Source: Chaenocephalus aceratus (taxonomy: Eukaryota; Chordata; Actinopteri; Perciformes; Channichthyidae). Taken from it: a DNA stretch of 64,000 nt. Below, piece by piece: positions 1 through 43,443 of this stretch. A program made the position numbers and the translations under genes. The number at the start of each line of letters is the position of its first letter. Position 1 is the stretch's first letter. Below the pieces are notes generated by a model. It was not told the origin of the DNA and did not search any database. It saw only the letters and a program-made list of their open reading frames with translations. Location: NCBI GenBank assembly GCA_023974075.1, contig CM043792.1, positions 8,847,456 through 8,911,455 on the forward strand. Direction: 5' to 3'.

Positions 1-37
1 TATCTCAAAATTGTACTTAAGTACAGTACTTGATTAA

Positions 38-420
38 AGGTGGGTAGGTACGTTTCAGAAACCGGCTCGAGATACACTTTTGTTTATATTCCATGGAATG
101 CTCTTAACATCCCGATAGCGATGAATATCTTAAGTGCTTTGACAAAAAATCCATACAAAAATGTCATCTGTAGAAGCCGTAATACTGTAAAAAGTACAAC
201 CAATCCGTTTAGCCGGCCCGGCTAAAATAACTGGATGGCCTACCTGCCTGTCAGCCTTCCATCGGTGCACACATTTATCTCGTGCCCTCATTGGTCATGT
301 GCGCCAATGACCTGTGTGTTGGAGGAGGGGCTCTATAAGGAAGTGGCAGATTTTCTTCGGTTGTGTATTTTCAAATTCTAGCGATCTCGAGCCGGTTTCT
401 CAAATTTACCTACCCCACGT
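38..420. mobile_element. piggyBac-like MITE with TTAA target duplication
   Basis: The two ends are inverted copies of each other: AGGTGGGTAGGTA at the left and, reading the other strand, ACGTGGGGTAGGTA at the right. The similarity continues inward through AGAAACCGGCTCGAGAT. Each end is flanked by TTAA (34-37 and 421-424), the target site used by piggyBac-type transposases. There is no coding capacity, so this is a non-autonomous element. The family assignment rests on TTAA and the inverted repeats only. Confidence 0.65.
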
Positions 421-424
421 TTAA

Positions 425-2785
425 ACTCTAGTTACTTCCCACCTCTGATGTATTCAAGCAGCAATCCAGAACAATGCAGTTTCCATGTGTGCCATAGAGG
501 GCGAAGTTACTCCACAAAGGGCCTGCAGGGGCTAATGTTCTGTACAACAAATAACGCTATGCAAATAACGCAATGGTGACCGAGGCTGAAGTCACATACA
601 CTTAATAATATGATAGCAAAGAATGCAAGATATTACAGTAATGTAATAAATACATAGCATCCAATTATTTTATTTGTTTTTCTACTATATTTATATTTAA
701 AGATGCTCAATTTTCAGTAGGCTACAATTGCAATTTGTAAAATTCACAAAACCTTCCATTTCTGCAAAAAAACATATTCCAAAACAAGCAAAAGTGCACC
801 AAATGTTTACATGTAGTCGCGTACAAATAATACATAGATCTATAAGGTAAAAAGTGAGGACATATTACTGACATTAAACATCACTAAATTAAAAAAGAAA
901 GAACACAATAAAAGTAAATAAATACCAAGCTGCAACATACATTTACATTACAAGTCTAGATTTTAATAATTTCATCAGGAGGTTGATTAGGGAACGGGTG
1001 AAACCGAGCATTCCTCACTCCGATTGGCTTATTTTCTTGTCGATCATAATGATCTTGTCGCTGATTGGCTGCTGGCCTAGAATCCTCGGAAGAGTGTCAT
1101 TTTTGTACTTGAGCAAAAACTTCGGCATATCTATCGGTGGTGTGGGCGTGGCTTCTAGCTGATTCACAACTTTTGGAAATAAATGGCCACTGAAAAGCTC
1201 TAAAAACAGGTATGTTTCTCCACCTAACAAGATTAACTTTTCATTTAACCAAATAGCAGATAGTGTCTTGTGTAGTTTATTGTGTTTGCTCTCCCAAACA
1301 TGGTCTGAGTTTGATTGTCTTTTGGCCACAAGCTAGCCAACTTTCCTCCTGTCTTGAAACGTTTCTCAGTAACGACAACACGCCTATCTAACTCGTAAAC
1401 GTGTCTTTCATAAATTGTAGCTTATCTGAATCCTCTGAATCAACAGTACACACTTTTACTCTTCATTTAACGGCTGATACTGACAACTTGCAGTTTGCCT
1501 GTATTGTCATCATCTTCTTCCACAAAAATGCAACGTGACCACATCTATTAACGTTCTAATTCAAGGATAAAGAAGGCGCTTTGAGAAACAGCTTTCAAAC
1601 CGAATTAGCTTAAATACAATCTTCATTCAGGCAGACCCCATTTTTATGATTGTGATGTGTCTCAATCTGCTGAGAGGAGCTAGAACTTTGAAATGGCAGA
1701 TTTGTGAAGGGGAGTTTGGTAGGGGTTTCTCCCCTCACGCGACACATTAAGATAATCAGTACTGTATCCAACGACCTGTGTCCTCGTGACATTCCCACGG
1801 AAGCAATTATACACCGTAAATCTATTTTGCATTTTACATGTCTAAACTTCCATAAGCAGACCCAATACTACTGGGTAAAGGTTTAACTTTATGAAAATAA
1901 CTGTAAAATACGGAAGTGTTTGTAAGCGAGTTGAGACATGTCTGCTGTCTCTTCTTGTCACTGCTCTGCTCTAATAATAATAATAATAATGTTTGGTTGC
2001 ACTTGAATGCATTTCATAACTTTGCTGTTTGTCAGAGCATGTGCAGCATGCCTGAAGTAGTTACATGCTGCTTCTTTACATTCTCTAACGGTTATTGAAA
2101 GATAAAACATACAATTCAAATTAGGTCATAACTTTATATGATGCATTCAAGTGCTTAATAATATGTCTATCAAGCTTCCAGTATGAGCACTCAAAAACAG
2201 CCAATATGCTCATGAATGTTGAGGAGAATAAAACAAAATGATGAACATGCACAACCCAACCTTTTTGTCAAGTCTGTTTAAACCGTCCTTTTTCGTTACC
2301 TTTTTATTCTGGATTGTTTCTCAAATTCAATATGAAATGGCTTTCCTTGCTAGTTCATACAGAGCTTGTTTTAAGACTTGTTTGCCTAGACAGGGTTGTG
2401 TTACTGCATATTTGTAATACCGTGAACAGTGTGACAGACCTGTGAAGGCAAGACAGTAGGACATCATTACACAGGTTGACCTAAATACTCTACAAAAACA
2501 CTCTACTGCGTTAACTCTCTGGCTTCATTTCGTCATACAAAAGCATCAAGAGTACAGGTTTGTTTCTTGCCAAACCCATCATTTATCATACTTTTATACA
2601 GGCAAAATATAAACTGAACCATTGTTATTATCGTGGGAAAAGCCGACAAGAGCTGATAATGATAAACAACCCCCAAAAAGCTTAAAGAACAGTCATTTAC
2701 TTTAGTTTTGATGCTCTTCATATTGCTATTTTTTTGCTGCACCAGAATCAGGTTGATGGCATCGTCGGTTTACAAATACAAGGAA
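425..2785. other. intergenic DNA without a recognised gene
   Basis: This stretch is AT-rich with no splice-framed exons that I recognise. The longest open frame (minus strand, 1015-1329, 104 codons) has no ATG start. It opens two codons after a TAG and matches no family known to me. A short (TAA)n run lies near 1975-1990. Confidence 0.5.
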
Positions 2786-2787
2786 TT

Positions 2788-3082
2788 GCAAATCAAATCA
2801 AATCAAGGTTTATTTATAAAGCACATTTAAAAGTGCTGTACATGTAATACAAACACATTACTACAATCACAATAGAAGACAATAAATGACAACAGATATA
2901 TAAAAAACACAGGGAAAAGTCAGGAGTCGTGCTCCGCTCTGACTAGAAGGCCAGGGAGAAGAAGTGTGTCTTAAGAGTAGATTTAGAAACCCCCAGGGTC
3001 TGGGCCGACCTCACATGGAGGGGCAGAGTGTTCCAGAGCCTGGGGCCAGCTGCTGCGAAGGCTAGGTGCCCTCGGTTTTGAG
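2788..3082 (-). mobile_element. 3' end of an L2-like LINE
   Basis: On the minus strand an open segment (about 3065-2944) reads AFAAAGPRLWNTLPLHVRS and ends KTHFFSLAF-stop. This is the typical C-terminus of L2-type LINE reverse transcriptases in fish. It is followed by a short 3' untranslated part ending in a (TTGATTTGATT)-type tail at 2788-2806. Only the last part of ORF2 is present, so the copy is 5'-truncated and inactive. Confidence 0.75.
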
Positions 3083-3089
3083 CCTGGTA

Positions 3090-5020
3090 TTGGGCACTAC
3101 CAGCAACAGCTGGTCAGCAGACCTTTTTCACACCAATTTGCTTTGGTGTGAAATATCGCTCGCATACTGTACACAAAACCTAAGATGTAAAAAAGGAGCA
3201 AAATTGAGTGTGTTTCACTCATTAACAACGCTACACGCATGTATTATCTTATTTGATAACCCAAATTGGTTAGGGGCCTTTGGCTTTTCTTGCGGGGGGG
3301 GGGTGGGTGCCCCCACAAATAGAATCAAATTCTGTGGGAAACACTGGACACATTTAAAAAAAAAGAAGCTTTGCCATTTATAGTGGTTGTGCGGTAATTA
3401 TCTTATGTGTATTTTTAATTATCTGTACACGATGACATCTGTTGCATGTCTGTGTGTCCTGAGAAAGGAATCCTTCCCTAGTAGCTCTCCCTGATATTTC
3501 TTCAATTTTGTTCCCATTTGTGATATTTAGCTATATATGAGTAACATGTCATTGATTGATATTACATATTTTGGCTTGCTTTGGTGCCTCAGTTTTATTA
3601 AGGCGGGAAAACACCTTGAAATCACAGGTAATGTTTCCAATAAAGTTTTCTGGTGCTGAGTTCTAAAATGTACAGGGTGCTTTCGTATTTACCCTAGATA
3701 GATTTTCATAGTCCCTGTTTATGTATGATCCGGTTATGGATTTAATCTAGAGACAGTATATTCACCGCAGTGTAATGTAAGATGCCCTCCTGGCCCGGGT
3801 CACGTGATGATGATACTGTGTATAGTGCATCAGGCGCTACTTCCTCTTATGCTGCTGTAAAGGAAGCCGGCCGGCCGCAGCCGGGCCAGGTTGTGTCATT
3901 ACTTTCAGCTCTGAGGAGGGTGCGTCTAAAAAGAAAGTAACTTTTAGGCCTTAAATATCTGCAGAACAGAACGCCTATTCCTCCCATCATGCATCGTCTT
4001 GTATCAAACAGGAATTGAGCATATTACAAATACAATTAATAATTTAACAAGGCACTAAAAGCTTACTTTACTAAAGGCATGAGTGATCATTCAATGTGAA
4101 AATGTATCATTAGGTAATCATATCGTCAGGAAATGATATATCGTGATGCAGAAAAAGGTAATAAATTGAAAAATAGAAACCCATACAAATTCAAATTGGA
4201 CAGATAGTGACGTTTTTTTATGGTTTGGTTTTTCTATCACACTTAACATGACCACTTGCTTCATATAAACAAACTTAAATACTCTCGCATTAGCCGGATG
4301 CCATTATGTGTCTGATTACTCTGTATTTGTGTGTGCAGGCAAATCACTTTTTTGACTGCTGAGGGAATAAAACTGCTTCAGTATTCTAAAGTCTTGAACC
4401 CTAACTGATTCTGAACAATTATTTAAAAGAATGCCTCAGTGAAAATAAGTGTGAAATACACTATGGGTTTGATAGTTTATTGTATTTTGTTATATATTGT
4501 TCAAACAGTGTTTCTGTGAGATGTGTTGACGCTGTTGTAAACTCTCCTAATCTGTTAAAGTGTGTGTGACTGCGAGACATTAGCTCTGACATTACAGCTG
4601 TTACTTTGTTCTGTGCTATCTGCTTCCGTAAATACAATGACCGGCTTTTACATTATCACACAGCCAAAATAATCAAATGCAGAATTATTCAAGCGATATT
4701 TGATAGGGGATGTGAAGGCCACAGAAGTAGCTTAACAAACTGCTGAAGCTATCATGTGTTTTATTTTAGTTTTGTGGTTATCCAAATTGTGTTAAAATGT
4801 CAGTATCAATGTTGTCCTACGCAGCAGAGTCCTGAAGTGCTCCTAACGGGCTGGTAGAGCAGGAAGTGGTGGTTCTTGTTGCATCACTTCCCCTGCCAGT
4901 CGAATGCTCTGCATGCAGTGTTGTACCTTGTAGTTTGTGTGGTGGAGGATGCAGGCTGTGATGCATTTCACTCCATATACTGTGCACTCTTTGTTATTTT
5001 GAGCCTTATACTAAAATAGT
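3090..5020. other. upstream region of crlf3, no coding feature
   Basis: There are no recognisable exons. A G-rich run followed by a GTGGGAAACACTGG-like end at about 3290-3350 looks like a transposon-end fragment. The GC-rich block at 3781-3910 is listed separately. The remainder is AT-rich unique-looking DNA. Confidence 0.45.
3781..3910 (+). promoter_or_regulatory. candidate crlf3 promoter or 5' non-coding exon
   Basis: This short GC-rich block stands out from the AT-rich surroundings. It carries a palindromic E-box, CACGTG (3801-3806), and GGCCGGCCG-type sequence. It lies 1.5 kb upstream of the crlf3 start codon. The coding exon is preceded by a pyrimidine tract and an AG at 5417, so an upstream non-coding first exon is plausible. 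No clear donor site proves it. Confidence 0.3.
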
Positions 5021-5024
5021 TTAC

Positions 5025-5339
5025 AGGGGCCCTAATATGCTAATGTCTAAGTTCATATTAGTAGTGTGTGCCTCTCCTGCGACACGTCCACATGCTTTAA
5101 TGTCCAGAAAGCTCTTTATTTCCCCCTGCTGCCTGTGCTGCAGCACCCCTCTGTCGGCCGGCTCTATGTAATTGGTGAATTGTCCCGCTCCTTAGCCCCT
5201 ATCACGCACAATTTGCTGTAGCGCTAGCCGATAGAAGCGTGAGTGTAACGTAGTGATGTCATTATGTTACAGAAGTAAACAAATGATTCCAATGGAGGCG
5301 TTGCAGGAGTGTGTGGGGAGAAACTCCCTCTGGATGAAA
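5025..5339 (+). mobile_element. copy of a multi-copy MITE just upstream of crlf3
   Basis: This copy starts GGGGCCCTAATATGCTAA and is co-linear with the copy at 19905-20320. It is inverted relative to 35380-35795. Shared blocks include GAAAGCTCTTTATTT, the CTGCCTGTGCTGCAGCACC block and the GTGATGTCATTATGTTA block. Its 3' part ends about 90 bp before the crlf3 ATG and includes a good splice-donor-like AAAGTAAGT at 5337-5345. Confidence 0.6.
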
Positions 5340-5428
5340 GTAAGTAGTGTGTCTGGTTCCAGGTTCTTCTGCATGTTTGGTTGTATTTTGTAACTAATCT
5401 TCCTCTCTGTGTGTCAGGAGGTGGGAGG

Positions 5429-14715
<9,287 letters not shown>

Positions 14716-15030
14716 CGGATCCTTAGAGACCCACTTCCACCTATTTTCTATGTTTCTTATCTTTACGGGAGATAGCAGGTCATCAGTGTATGCCACGGAG
14801 ACGCTGTGTGCATCAAGTGAAAGGTGGGATTCATTTGAGGTGCAGCTCCAATATTTCTAGTCATAATCTGTAGTCAACTTTGTTTTAGGTGCCTTTTACT
14901 AATTTGAAAGTTTAGTGTGTCCACATTTAGTGCATTATAACGGAAGTATATGATGGCCATCACTATTCTCTATTATGTTGTTGCAGCAATGTTGGTGTTG
15001 ATACCATTTGCTGCACTAATTTGGTGCCAT

Positions 15031-15036
15031 AATAAA
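15031..15036 (+). promoter_or_regulatory. crlf3 poly(A) signal
   Basis: AATAAA lies 316 bases after the crlf3 stop codon, in an AT-rich 3' untranslated region. It is the first canonical signal downstream. Confidence 0.6.
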
Positions 15037-15219
15037 CATTAAAGACCACTTGAAAATTGAAAACAAGTTTCCAAAATACCACAATAAGACACCTTGAGGA
15101 ACACGACAGTAAAACTCCTGCCGTAATTTGAGATCAAATGCTTTTTGAAACTTTCTGCAGGAGTTGCATTTTTCCACAAGCACTTCAGTTCTTCAAACTG
15201 CTCAGAAAACCCCTTACAG

Positions 15220-15619
15220 CAGGGGTGTCAAACTCAATTTCATCGCGGGCCACATTCGCATAAAGGTTGCACTCAAAGGGCCGGTTGTAACTATATAAAT
15301 ATATAATATATATATATAAAATAATGTATTATATTACATTATTGCCTCTGAATTGGATTATTATCGGATAGGATAATAACTTAGTAATTAACTACGTCTG
15401 AAAGCAGAAGTCCAGGGCAAATAATTGCAAGTCTCTTCAGTGCGCATGTCACAAAACGAGATGCATTGTGGGACATGTAGTTTATGGGCAACCTGCTTCT
15501 GTAAAGTGGCATGTAACCGTATAATAAACGTATTATATTCTTTGCAAGCTCTTGAGGGGCCACATAAAATGTAGTCACGGGCCGGATTTGGCCCCCGGGC
15601 CTTGAGTTTGAGACCCCTG
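15220..15619. mobile_element. non-autonomous hAT element, 8-bp target duplication
   Basis: The ends are inverted: CAGGGGTGTCAAACTCAA at the left and TTGAGTTTGAGACCCCTG at the right. The direct repeat CCTTACAG flanks it (15212-15219 and 15620-15627). The 8-bp duplication and CAGGGGTGTCAAACTC ends are characteristic of Charlie-type hAT MITEs. It lies just beyond the crlf3 poly(A) signal. Confidence 0.85.
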
Positions 15620-15805
15620 CCTTACAGTATGGTCACTTAGGGAAAGCCATGCATCCTCTGAATGCCCTCAGACTCTAGGTAGGTTATCCTTGAGACCTTA
15701 GAAATCAAAGTCAGGTTTAAATATTTATCTTCTGCCGTTGTTCCTCACTTTTGAACAAAAGGTTTGTAGTCTGAAAACAATCCGTCATGTTGTCCCAGAG
15801 TTTCT

Positions 15806-17470
15806 TTAAAGGGGCCCTATTATGCCTTTTGGGGGTTTCCCTTTCCTGTAGTGTTTTATATAAAATCTGTTTCCTGAAGAGGGAGTTTCTCTCCACCCAA
15901 TATTTGTAGATCATTTGTCAGGGTTCTCTAAATAACCACGTTACCGGAGATAACATCTCTCATCCATGCAGCCCCTCTCAGCTCCTATTTAACCCTTGAA
16001 GCTGGGAACAGGGATTGTCCTTTTCCCTGTAAATGGTGTTTACTTGTGTGAATGTCAACATAGTGACTGTCTGCGAGCGTCGCTGCTGGGAGGAAATGTG
16101 ATCTGACTCTTTGTGAAAGCTCTTCTTCAGGGAGCCACTTTGGAGAAAATGATATTCTTGTTTTCGTCACAGCTTCTTTTTGGCTCTTCTCGGGCTAATG
16201 TTTACAGCTTTCTTTTCACGTGGCACCGTCCCTCACTGTGGGGGAGAGTTTGAGATAGCTGTTGCTCGATGCATAGTCTTCATTTAGTAAAGTTTGACAC
16301 CCTTGTAGATGAAAAGCACATTGTTCTTAAGAGGCTGCATGATCATGTTTTATCTTTCCTTTGGTTTTTTGGGAGCAGCAAAAAGAACACGTGTTTACAC
16401 TTTCTGTTTTGTTACCCATTTACTGTGAAATCGGCTGGTATTTTCTTCGTTTTCAAAATTTGATGTATGCCATTTTAAAAGGTCCTAAAGTCCTAAAAGT
16501 GTGTTTCTGCCTTCATTTCTCCGTTTGTTTAACCGCTGTAGTAAAACACACAGCTCTAAGGAAGCCAGAGATGTTTTGAGAGTAGCCTAAAAAGATACTT
16601 AAAGTCCAACGTGCTTCTTTTTGAGCTGTAGAAATAAACTTTTATTTGTCTGAACTGTCACACTTGAGTTATTTTACATTGACAATCCTTAACAGTATTT
16701 ACAAAACTGCCGTTGTTGCGCCAGAATAAGAGTTTGGATTTCGAGAAGCATGTCAGCCGTGTCATTTAAGGGTGGTTGAATCTGAGCAATTATTGAATTC
16801 TGTCTAACTGTGTTTTGCCTCTGTTGATAGAAGTTTGATGAGAGGTCCTCTATCGAGTTGAGGTGAATCTACAAGTTATAAATTGGTTGAATTGAAGTCT
16901 AATCGTAGCCTACTTCTTAAAATATTTTCTTTTGTCCAACCAGCAGTAACAAACCCTTAAATATTTAAATAGAAAACAGAGCTGTTCTAGTAATTTCAAT
17001 GTCTTTACAACAATTGTGATCCTGTTTCTTCATTCCGGGTGACAACAGTAGCATCAAGAACACAATACTGAAGAAAAGTTTTGTGTTCTTGACGTTGCCG
17101 AAAAAAAACGTGATGTTCGTCCAGCACACACTGCACTCAGCTTCCAGAGATGTGTTTGTTTCCGGCTGACATTAAGCTCTTTGTTTTGTCTCTGGAGAAC
17201 CTTGGATGGTACCTTTTATATATACAGTCTATGGATGGTACAGATTTCCTGAAACCAGTGAAAAGAAAACGTAGTTCTGAAAAAGCGTGAACTGAGGAAT
17301 TGCATCGTGGAAACAGTGACACCTGCTGGTCAAACCTCTGTATTGCATTTGTTTCACTGATGTCATTTTTGTTGTTTTGTTAAATAAAGGTCAAATTATG
17401 TAAACCAATCCCTTTCAGCTGAGTTGTGACATGATTGCAGAAGTGAAATAAATAAAGCACATGGTCGATA
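15806..17470. other. intergenic region between convergent crlf3 and suz12
   Basis: A MITE end fragment (TTTAAAGGGGCCCTATTATGCC) occupies about 15806-15910. The rest shows no recognisable gene. AATAAA-like words on the plus strand at 17380 and 17448 could serve read-through crlf3 transcripts, but nothing proves this. Confidence 0.5.
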
Positions 17471-17488
17471 GTTGTACAAAATTGTTCT

Positions 17489-17494
17489 TTTATT
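17489..17494 (-). promoter_or_regulatory. suz12 poly(A) signal
   Basis: TTTATT on the plus strand reads AATAAA on the minus strand, about 1.2 kb after the suz12 stop codon. The intervening 17,495-18,697 would be the 3' untranslated region. No other gene is seen there. Confidence 0.6.
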
Positions 17495-18697
17495 AGAAAA
17501 CCATTCTGACTCAACTTAAAAGTTCACAACGTCAAGCTGGTTTTTACATAATGTAGAAGAAAAGTCTTGTTTTTCTTGACATGGCTCCTCATCGTGTGCA
17601 AAATGCTGCTGGTCTCATGTGGGAAAAGTGGGCTGTATCTAAATTAAAAAGTGCTCTGCACGTCACTCAGAACTGTCACATGTGAACCAAACGGCAAACT
17701 AGATCCTGCTGAATTTCTCACCATCACACTTCTAAAGCTTTGAAAAGTTGCACCATGAGAAGGTACATAAGACTCTTCTGCATCAATGCCAGTCCATAAA
17801 CTGTTCAATGTGAAGCAGGAAACTGAAACGCTCTCCTGGACATTGTGCTTCTTTCTGCTCCCGTTTCAAGGCAGTGAGATCGGGTCAGGTTTTGCAGAAA
17901 CTATGTGTTTTATTTTTACAAAAAAGAAAGCATGAGAAACAGCAGCAGAGCAACCTGCAGAAGATTCATCCCCTTTGGTGTGTGAACTAAAAGAAACTAA
18001 CAAAAGAACTCATGTTGCTTTCCAAAACAGACATTATCCAAAGCTATATTGTGAGTTTCCCAGAGTCTTATGTACATAACGGCAGGAGGAAAAACCAGCA
18101 GAGAAATGAGACAAAAGATTAAATGAGCGGCAAGTTGATGGCCTCCCCTAACCCCTCTGAAGCTGGCCTGCAACTCTTTAGTATATACGCAAGTGAAAAA
18201 AAAATGCAGCTATTCCAGAGCCTTAGTGAGTGTGTTAGCAAAAGTCCCTCAACGATTATATGAAGTTAAAGCGACTGGAACGAGCACCTGGATTCATATA
18301 TGAAAAAGAAACGGATGCTGAAAGAAGTGATCCTGTCAATTTATTTGTTGGGACGACTTTACCCCGATTCCCCCCCCAAAAAGTGGCAAAAAAACCTCCC
18401 AAAAAGGTCACCCTCCTTTTCTGTGGAGGAGCTGTGTTTGAATGCATCGTGGCACCCAGAGTTCTGAGGAGTAAACGGGGATCGAGCACCAGCTAACTGC
18501 ATCTGATCATTCTGAGATTCAACTTATGAGGAACACTTCTACATTTGTAAAGGTAATGAAATGATAAACGTCTGACGCACCATGATGTAGAACAATGTCA
18601 CCTCTCAGATGTAGCCTGCTTTTGAAAACGTGATTCCCTGCAGTAACCTGTGTGTGATTCGTGTATTGTCCTGTTGGGGATCTGATAGAGTTTAGAT

Positions 18698-40380
<21,683 letters not shown>

Positions 40381-40384
40381 TTCC

Positions 40385-40510
40385 TAGTTTCCAGCCCACC
40401 CGCGGTTTTGAAATGCTCCCGATTTCTGAGGTTGGCAAGTATGCCTATGAAACACCCCCTCAAAATTGTACTTATCCTCAAAGGTACTCGAGTAAATGTA
40501 ATGTTACTTC
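40385..40510. mobile_element. fragments of a hAT MITE end and the AAGTAC repeat
   Basis: 40395-40450 (TTTGAAATGCTCCCGATTTCTGAGG … GGCAAGTATG) is the inverted left end of the family seen complete at 34223-34608. It is followed by AAATTGTACTTATCCTC…ACTCGAGTAAATG of the AAGTAC repeat family. Confidence 0.55.
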
Positions 40511-40861
40511 CCACTGGTAGTCTGCCATAAAAATGGTCATAACATAGTATACATAGTATAACATGTCGTACAAATGGAATAAACACCCACATTTACATGA
40601 ATCCCATATTGCAAGGTTCTTTTTTTGATTAAATGTAGGATTCTTTCAATGTTTTCTTGTCTTTTGGAGTGTGTGTTTAGTTTGTGTTTGTGATGGACTG
40701 CAAAAAGAAAAACAGTGATCTATGTTGTGTGTACAGCACAACTTTTAAAGTAAGATCATTTCGGTAAAAATTGTAGAAAGTCTGCTGTCAAAGGTATCTT
40801 TAAAATGTATTAGACATTCAGAGATGTCACTTTTCAAGGCCTTCTCGTACTTCATACGTCA

Positions 40862-41060
40862 TTACATTACATGGTACTTGTTATACGCTTTCATCCAAAG
40901 CGACTTACATACATTCAGTACTGTGGGCAATCCCCACAGGAGCAATTTGGGGTGAAGTGTCTTGCCCAGGGACACAACGACATGCTGACTGCAGAGGGGT
41001 TTGAACCTGTGCTCCCCTGATCCAAACACCAATACACTAGTCCACTGCGCCACAGCCTCT
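40862..41060. repeat. widespread teleost short interspersed repeat
   Basis: The segment TTTCATCCAAAGCGACTTACAT … TCTTGCCCAGGGACACAACG … GGTTTGAACCTGTGCTCCCC … CACTGCGCCACAGCC is a very common teleost interspersed sequence. The GGTTTGAACC stretch resembles a pol III B box, suggesting a SINE-like origin. This is recalled pattern knowledge and not a search result. Confidence 0.55.
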
Positions 41061-41235
41061 ATTTAACATGCAATTGATACAAAAGGATCAAGATGGAAGC
41101 TGATTAAAAAAACATAAATGTATTAACCAGTAAAAAATACTCAAGAAAGGCAGGATCATGTATTTCACACAAAAACTCTCATGACAGGAAACAAAAAGGC
41201 AGAATTGAATCACAAAGTTTGGACTTAAGTTATGA

Positions 41236-41241
41236 TTTATT
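41236..41241 (-). promoter_or_regulatory. candidate poly(A) signal of the small membrane-protein gene
   Basis: The plus-strand TTTATT is AATAAA on the minus strand. It lies 2.2 kb downstream of the stop codon at 43444. It would imply a long 3' untranslated region containing a MITE. Earlier signals may also be used. Confidence 0.35.
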
Positions 41242-42474
41242 AGTCATACATATTCCCTTTAAAAGTAGCCATCGTAGCGGTTTGTCAGAGTAACATACAG
41301 TAGTACATACAGTACACTGGCAATGAACCCCAGAAGCAGGTAGTTAAAGTCAACAACACTGGATTAAATCATTTAAAACACAAAAGCACGATACACAAAA
41401 CTCGGACAGGTAACAGTTGTGGTGAAAATGTTAATGTTGCCATTAGACATCCCAAAAATAAATAGACTAACCTTCATCTTAAATCCCTTCTCCTCAGTTT
41501 AGCAAAATCAACCATAGATTAAGTATTACACCAGTGTTTGACCTTCTTAACTGTGTTATCTTGTGCTCATCCTGTTATTCCAGGTCTTTTACCTCAAACC
41601 AGGATAGTGTTGTGCAAACATCATGACCTGAAACCAACTTTTAAAAGTATAGCCTTTATTTTTAACCCTGCTGCCTCAAGATCACAACTTAATTGAAAAA
41701 TCTTAATATCTCTTTATACTAGGCTTACATACACAGACAGACAGTATATGTCTGAGCAATACTATCTCAAGATAAAGAGAAATTAATAATCCCTACAAAA
41801 AAACAGATAAGAAATAGTGACTTGTTTTTGAGGATAGAGTTGATTTTATATTACATTGTGATTTATATTACATTGTGATCTTGTGATAACAGGTTTTTAA
41901 AAAAAAAACTTGGTAGCAACCACAATCGCATTTAACATCTGTAACAAATCCAAAGGTCAATTTTAAAATGGTCTCCACTGGCAAAACGTCTTTGCACGAC
42001 ATCACACCTTTGGAAGATGTTCAAAGAAATATTTGACCCCCAAAATTATCATTTGTGTACGGTTAACCTGTGTTTTTTCTTTTCATTTAGTTTTGATGCC
42101 GCTCAGTTCAGATCATGTTTGGAAAAAAGTCAATTGCAGTTATTTTGACTGATATTATAATTCTGATAATAGCTTAATTGAAGGGAGGGATAAGCCTTAC
42201 ATTATTATTCTCATTTTGATTTTAAAACATATAAAAAAAATTATGTTGCGACCTGTTCCCAACAAAGACATATTCAATAAATATATTCAATAATATATTC
42301 TGTAAAATTCAATTATGTAAGAGCATCTCTGTTGCAATATTACAAAAAAATTATGGTGTTGCAGTAAACCATATTTAAATGTTGTGACAATTTTCATTTT
42401 CTTCATTTGCTCTAGTAACACAGGGTGAGTAATTGATATTCAAATACCAATTTGAGGGTAAAGTATTCTGTTAA

Positions 42475-43091
42475 AGATCCCATGTCATGGCCATTTCTAC
42501 TGATCACAATTCCATTGTTGAGGTCTACTAAAATAGATTTATATTGTGCAATTTTCCAAAATCACATTCTCATACAGCATCTCTGTATAGTATGTGCATT
42601 CACTCTCTGTCCTAAACGGCTTGTTGGAGCTCCTGCCCCCCCCCCTATGAGCCCAGTGGCCGTCTGCGAGACAGCGAGACACAGCGAAACCTAGCCCGAA
42701 ACACACACACACCCGCAGCTTTGTTTGTGCTCACACACAGACTCACAGCCTCGCCGCGTCCCGCCGTCTCGGAGGAGAAATCGGCAGAGCTGCAGCTTAA
42801 CGTAACGGCTCTGCGGACGTAATGTAATGGCTCCAGGGATTGGTCTATTTGGACCAATGGGTCCATTTGGGTTTGGGCACATCACTGTACCCAGGAAGAA
42901 AACAATGGAAAAAGAGAAATCTCCAACGAGGCTTTCTGGGGTAGCATAGACAGGTCTTTTCTGTGTTAGAGTTTTACTCGCTACAGGGTGTACTTTGAGG
43001 GTTTGTGACTCTGCAGACCGTTTACAAGCAGAAAAACCTTCATAACACACAAGGGGACGGGTAAGAACCAGAAAAGCATGACATGGGACCT
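42475..43091. mobile_element. piggyBac-like MITE with TTAA duplication
   Basis: The left end is AGATCCCATGTCATGG. The right end, read inverted, is AGGTCCCATGTCATGC. Both are preceded by TTAA (42471-42474 and 43092-43095). It is 617 bp and non-coding. It is probably within the 3' untranslated region of the gene whose stop codon is at 43444. Confidence 0.8.
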
Positions 43092-43443
43092 TTAAGTTAG
43101 TCATTTCAGAGAGTTTTTCTCAAGACTGGCAAAAAAAGTCAAAGTGCAAATTAGCCTAGTGACGATTTTGTATTAGTTTTACCTAGGCCAGTTTAACATT
43201 CAAAAACAAGGGAGAAGCTGACACCCCAAGGCCCACAAAGTGATGGGTAATGGACATGTTTATAAGGTCCTTATCAAGCTTTTCTGCGCATTTTAGTTTC
43301 CCATCAGTGCCCCTGACCTCATTTGGGCTCGATATTCAAGTGAGAACAGCCACATAAACCAAACTGTCAGCATCGGGATAGCATGGTTAATGCCTGATAT
43401 CCTGCGACAAATCAAGATGTAGTGGGAGCTTGTCGGAGAGGTT

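Noticed and set aside
17380..17460. Plus-strand AATAAA words as the main crlf3 poly(A) site
   Set aside because: A canonical signal lies much closer to the stop codon (15031), and a hAT separates the two. Use of the distal signals is possible but unsupported.
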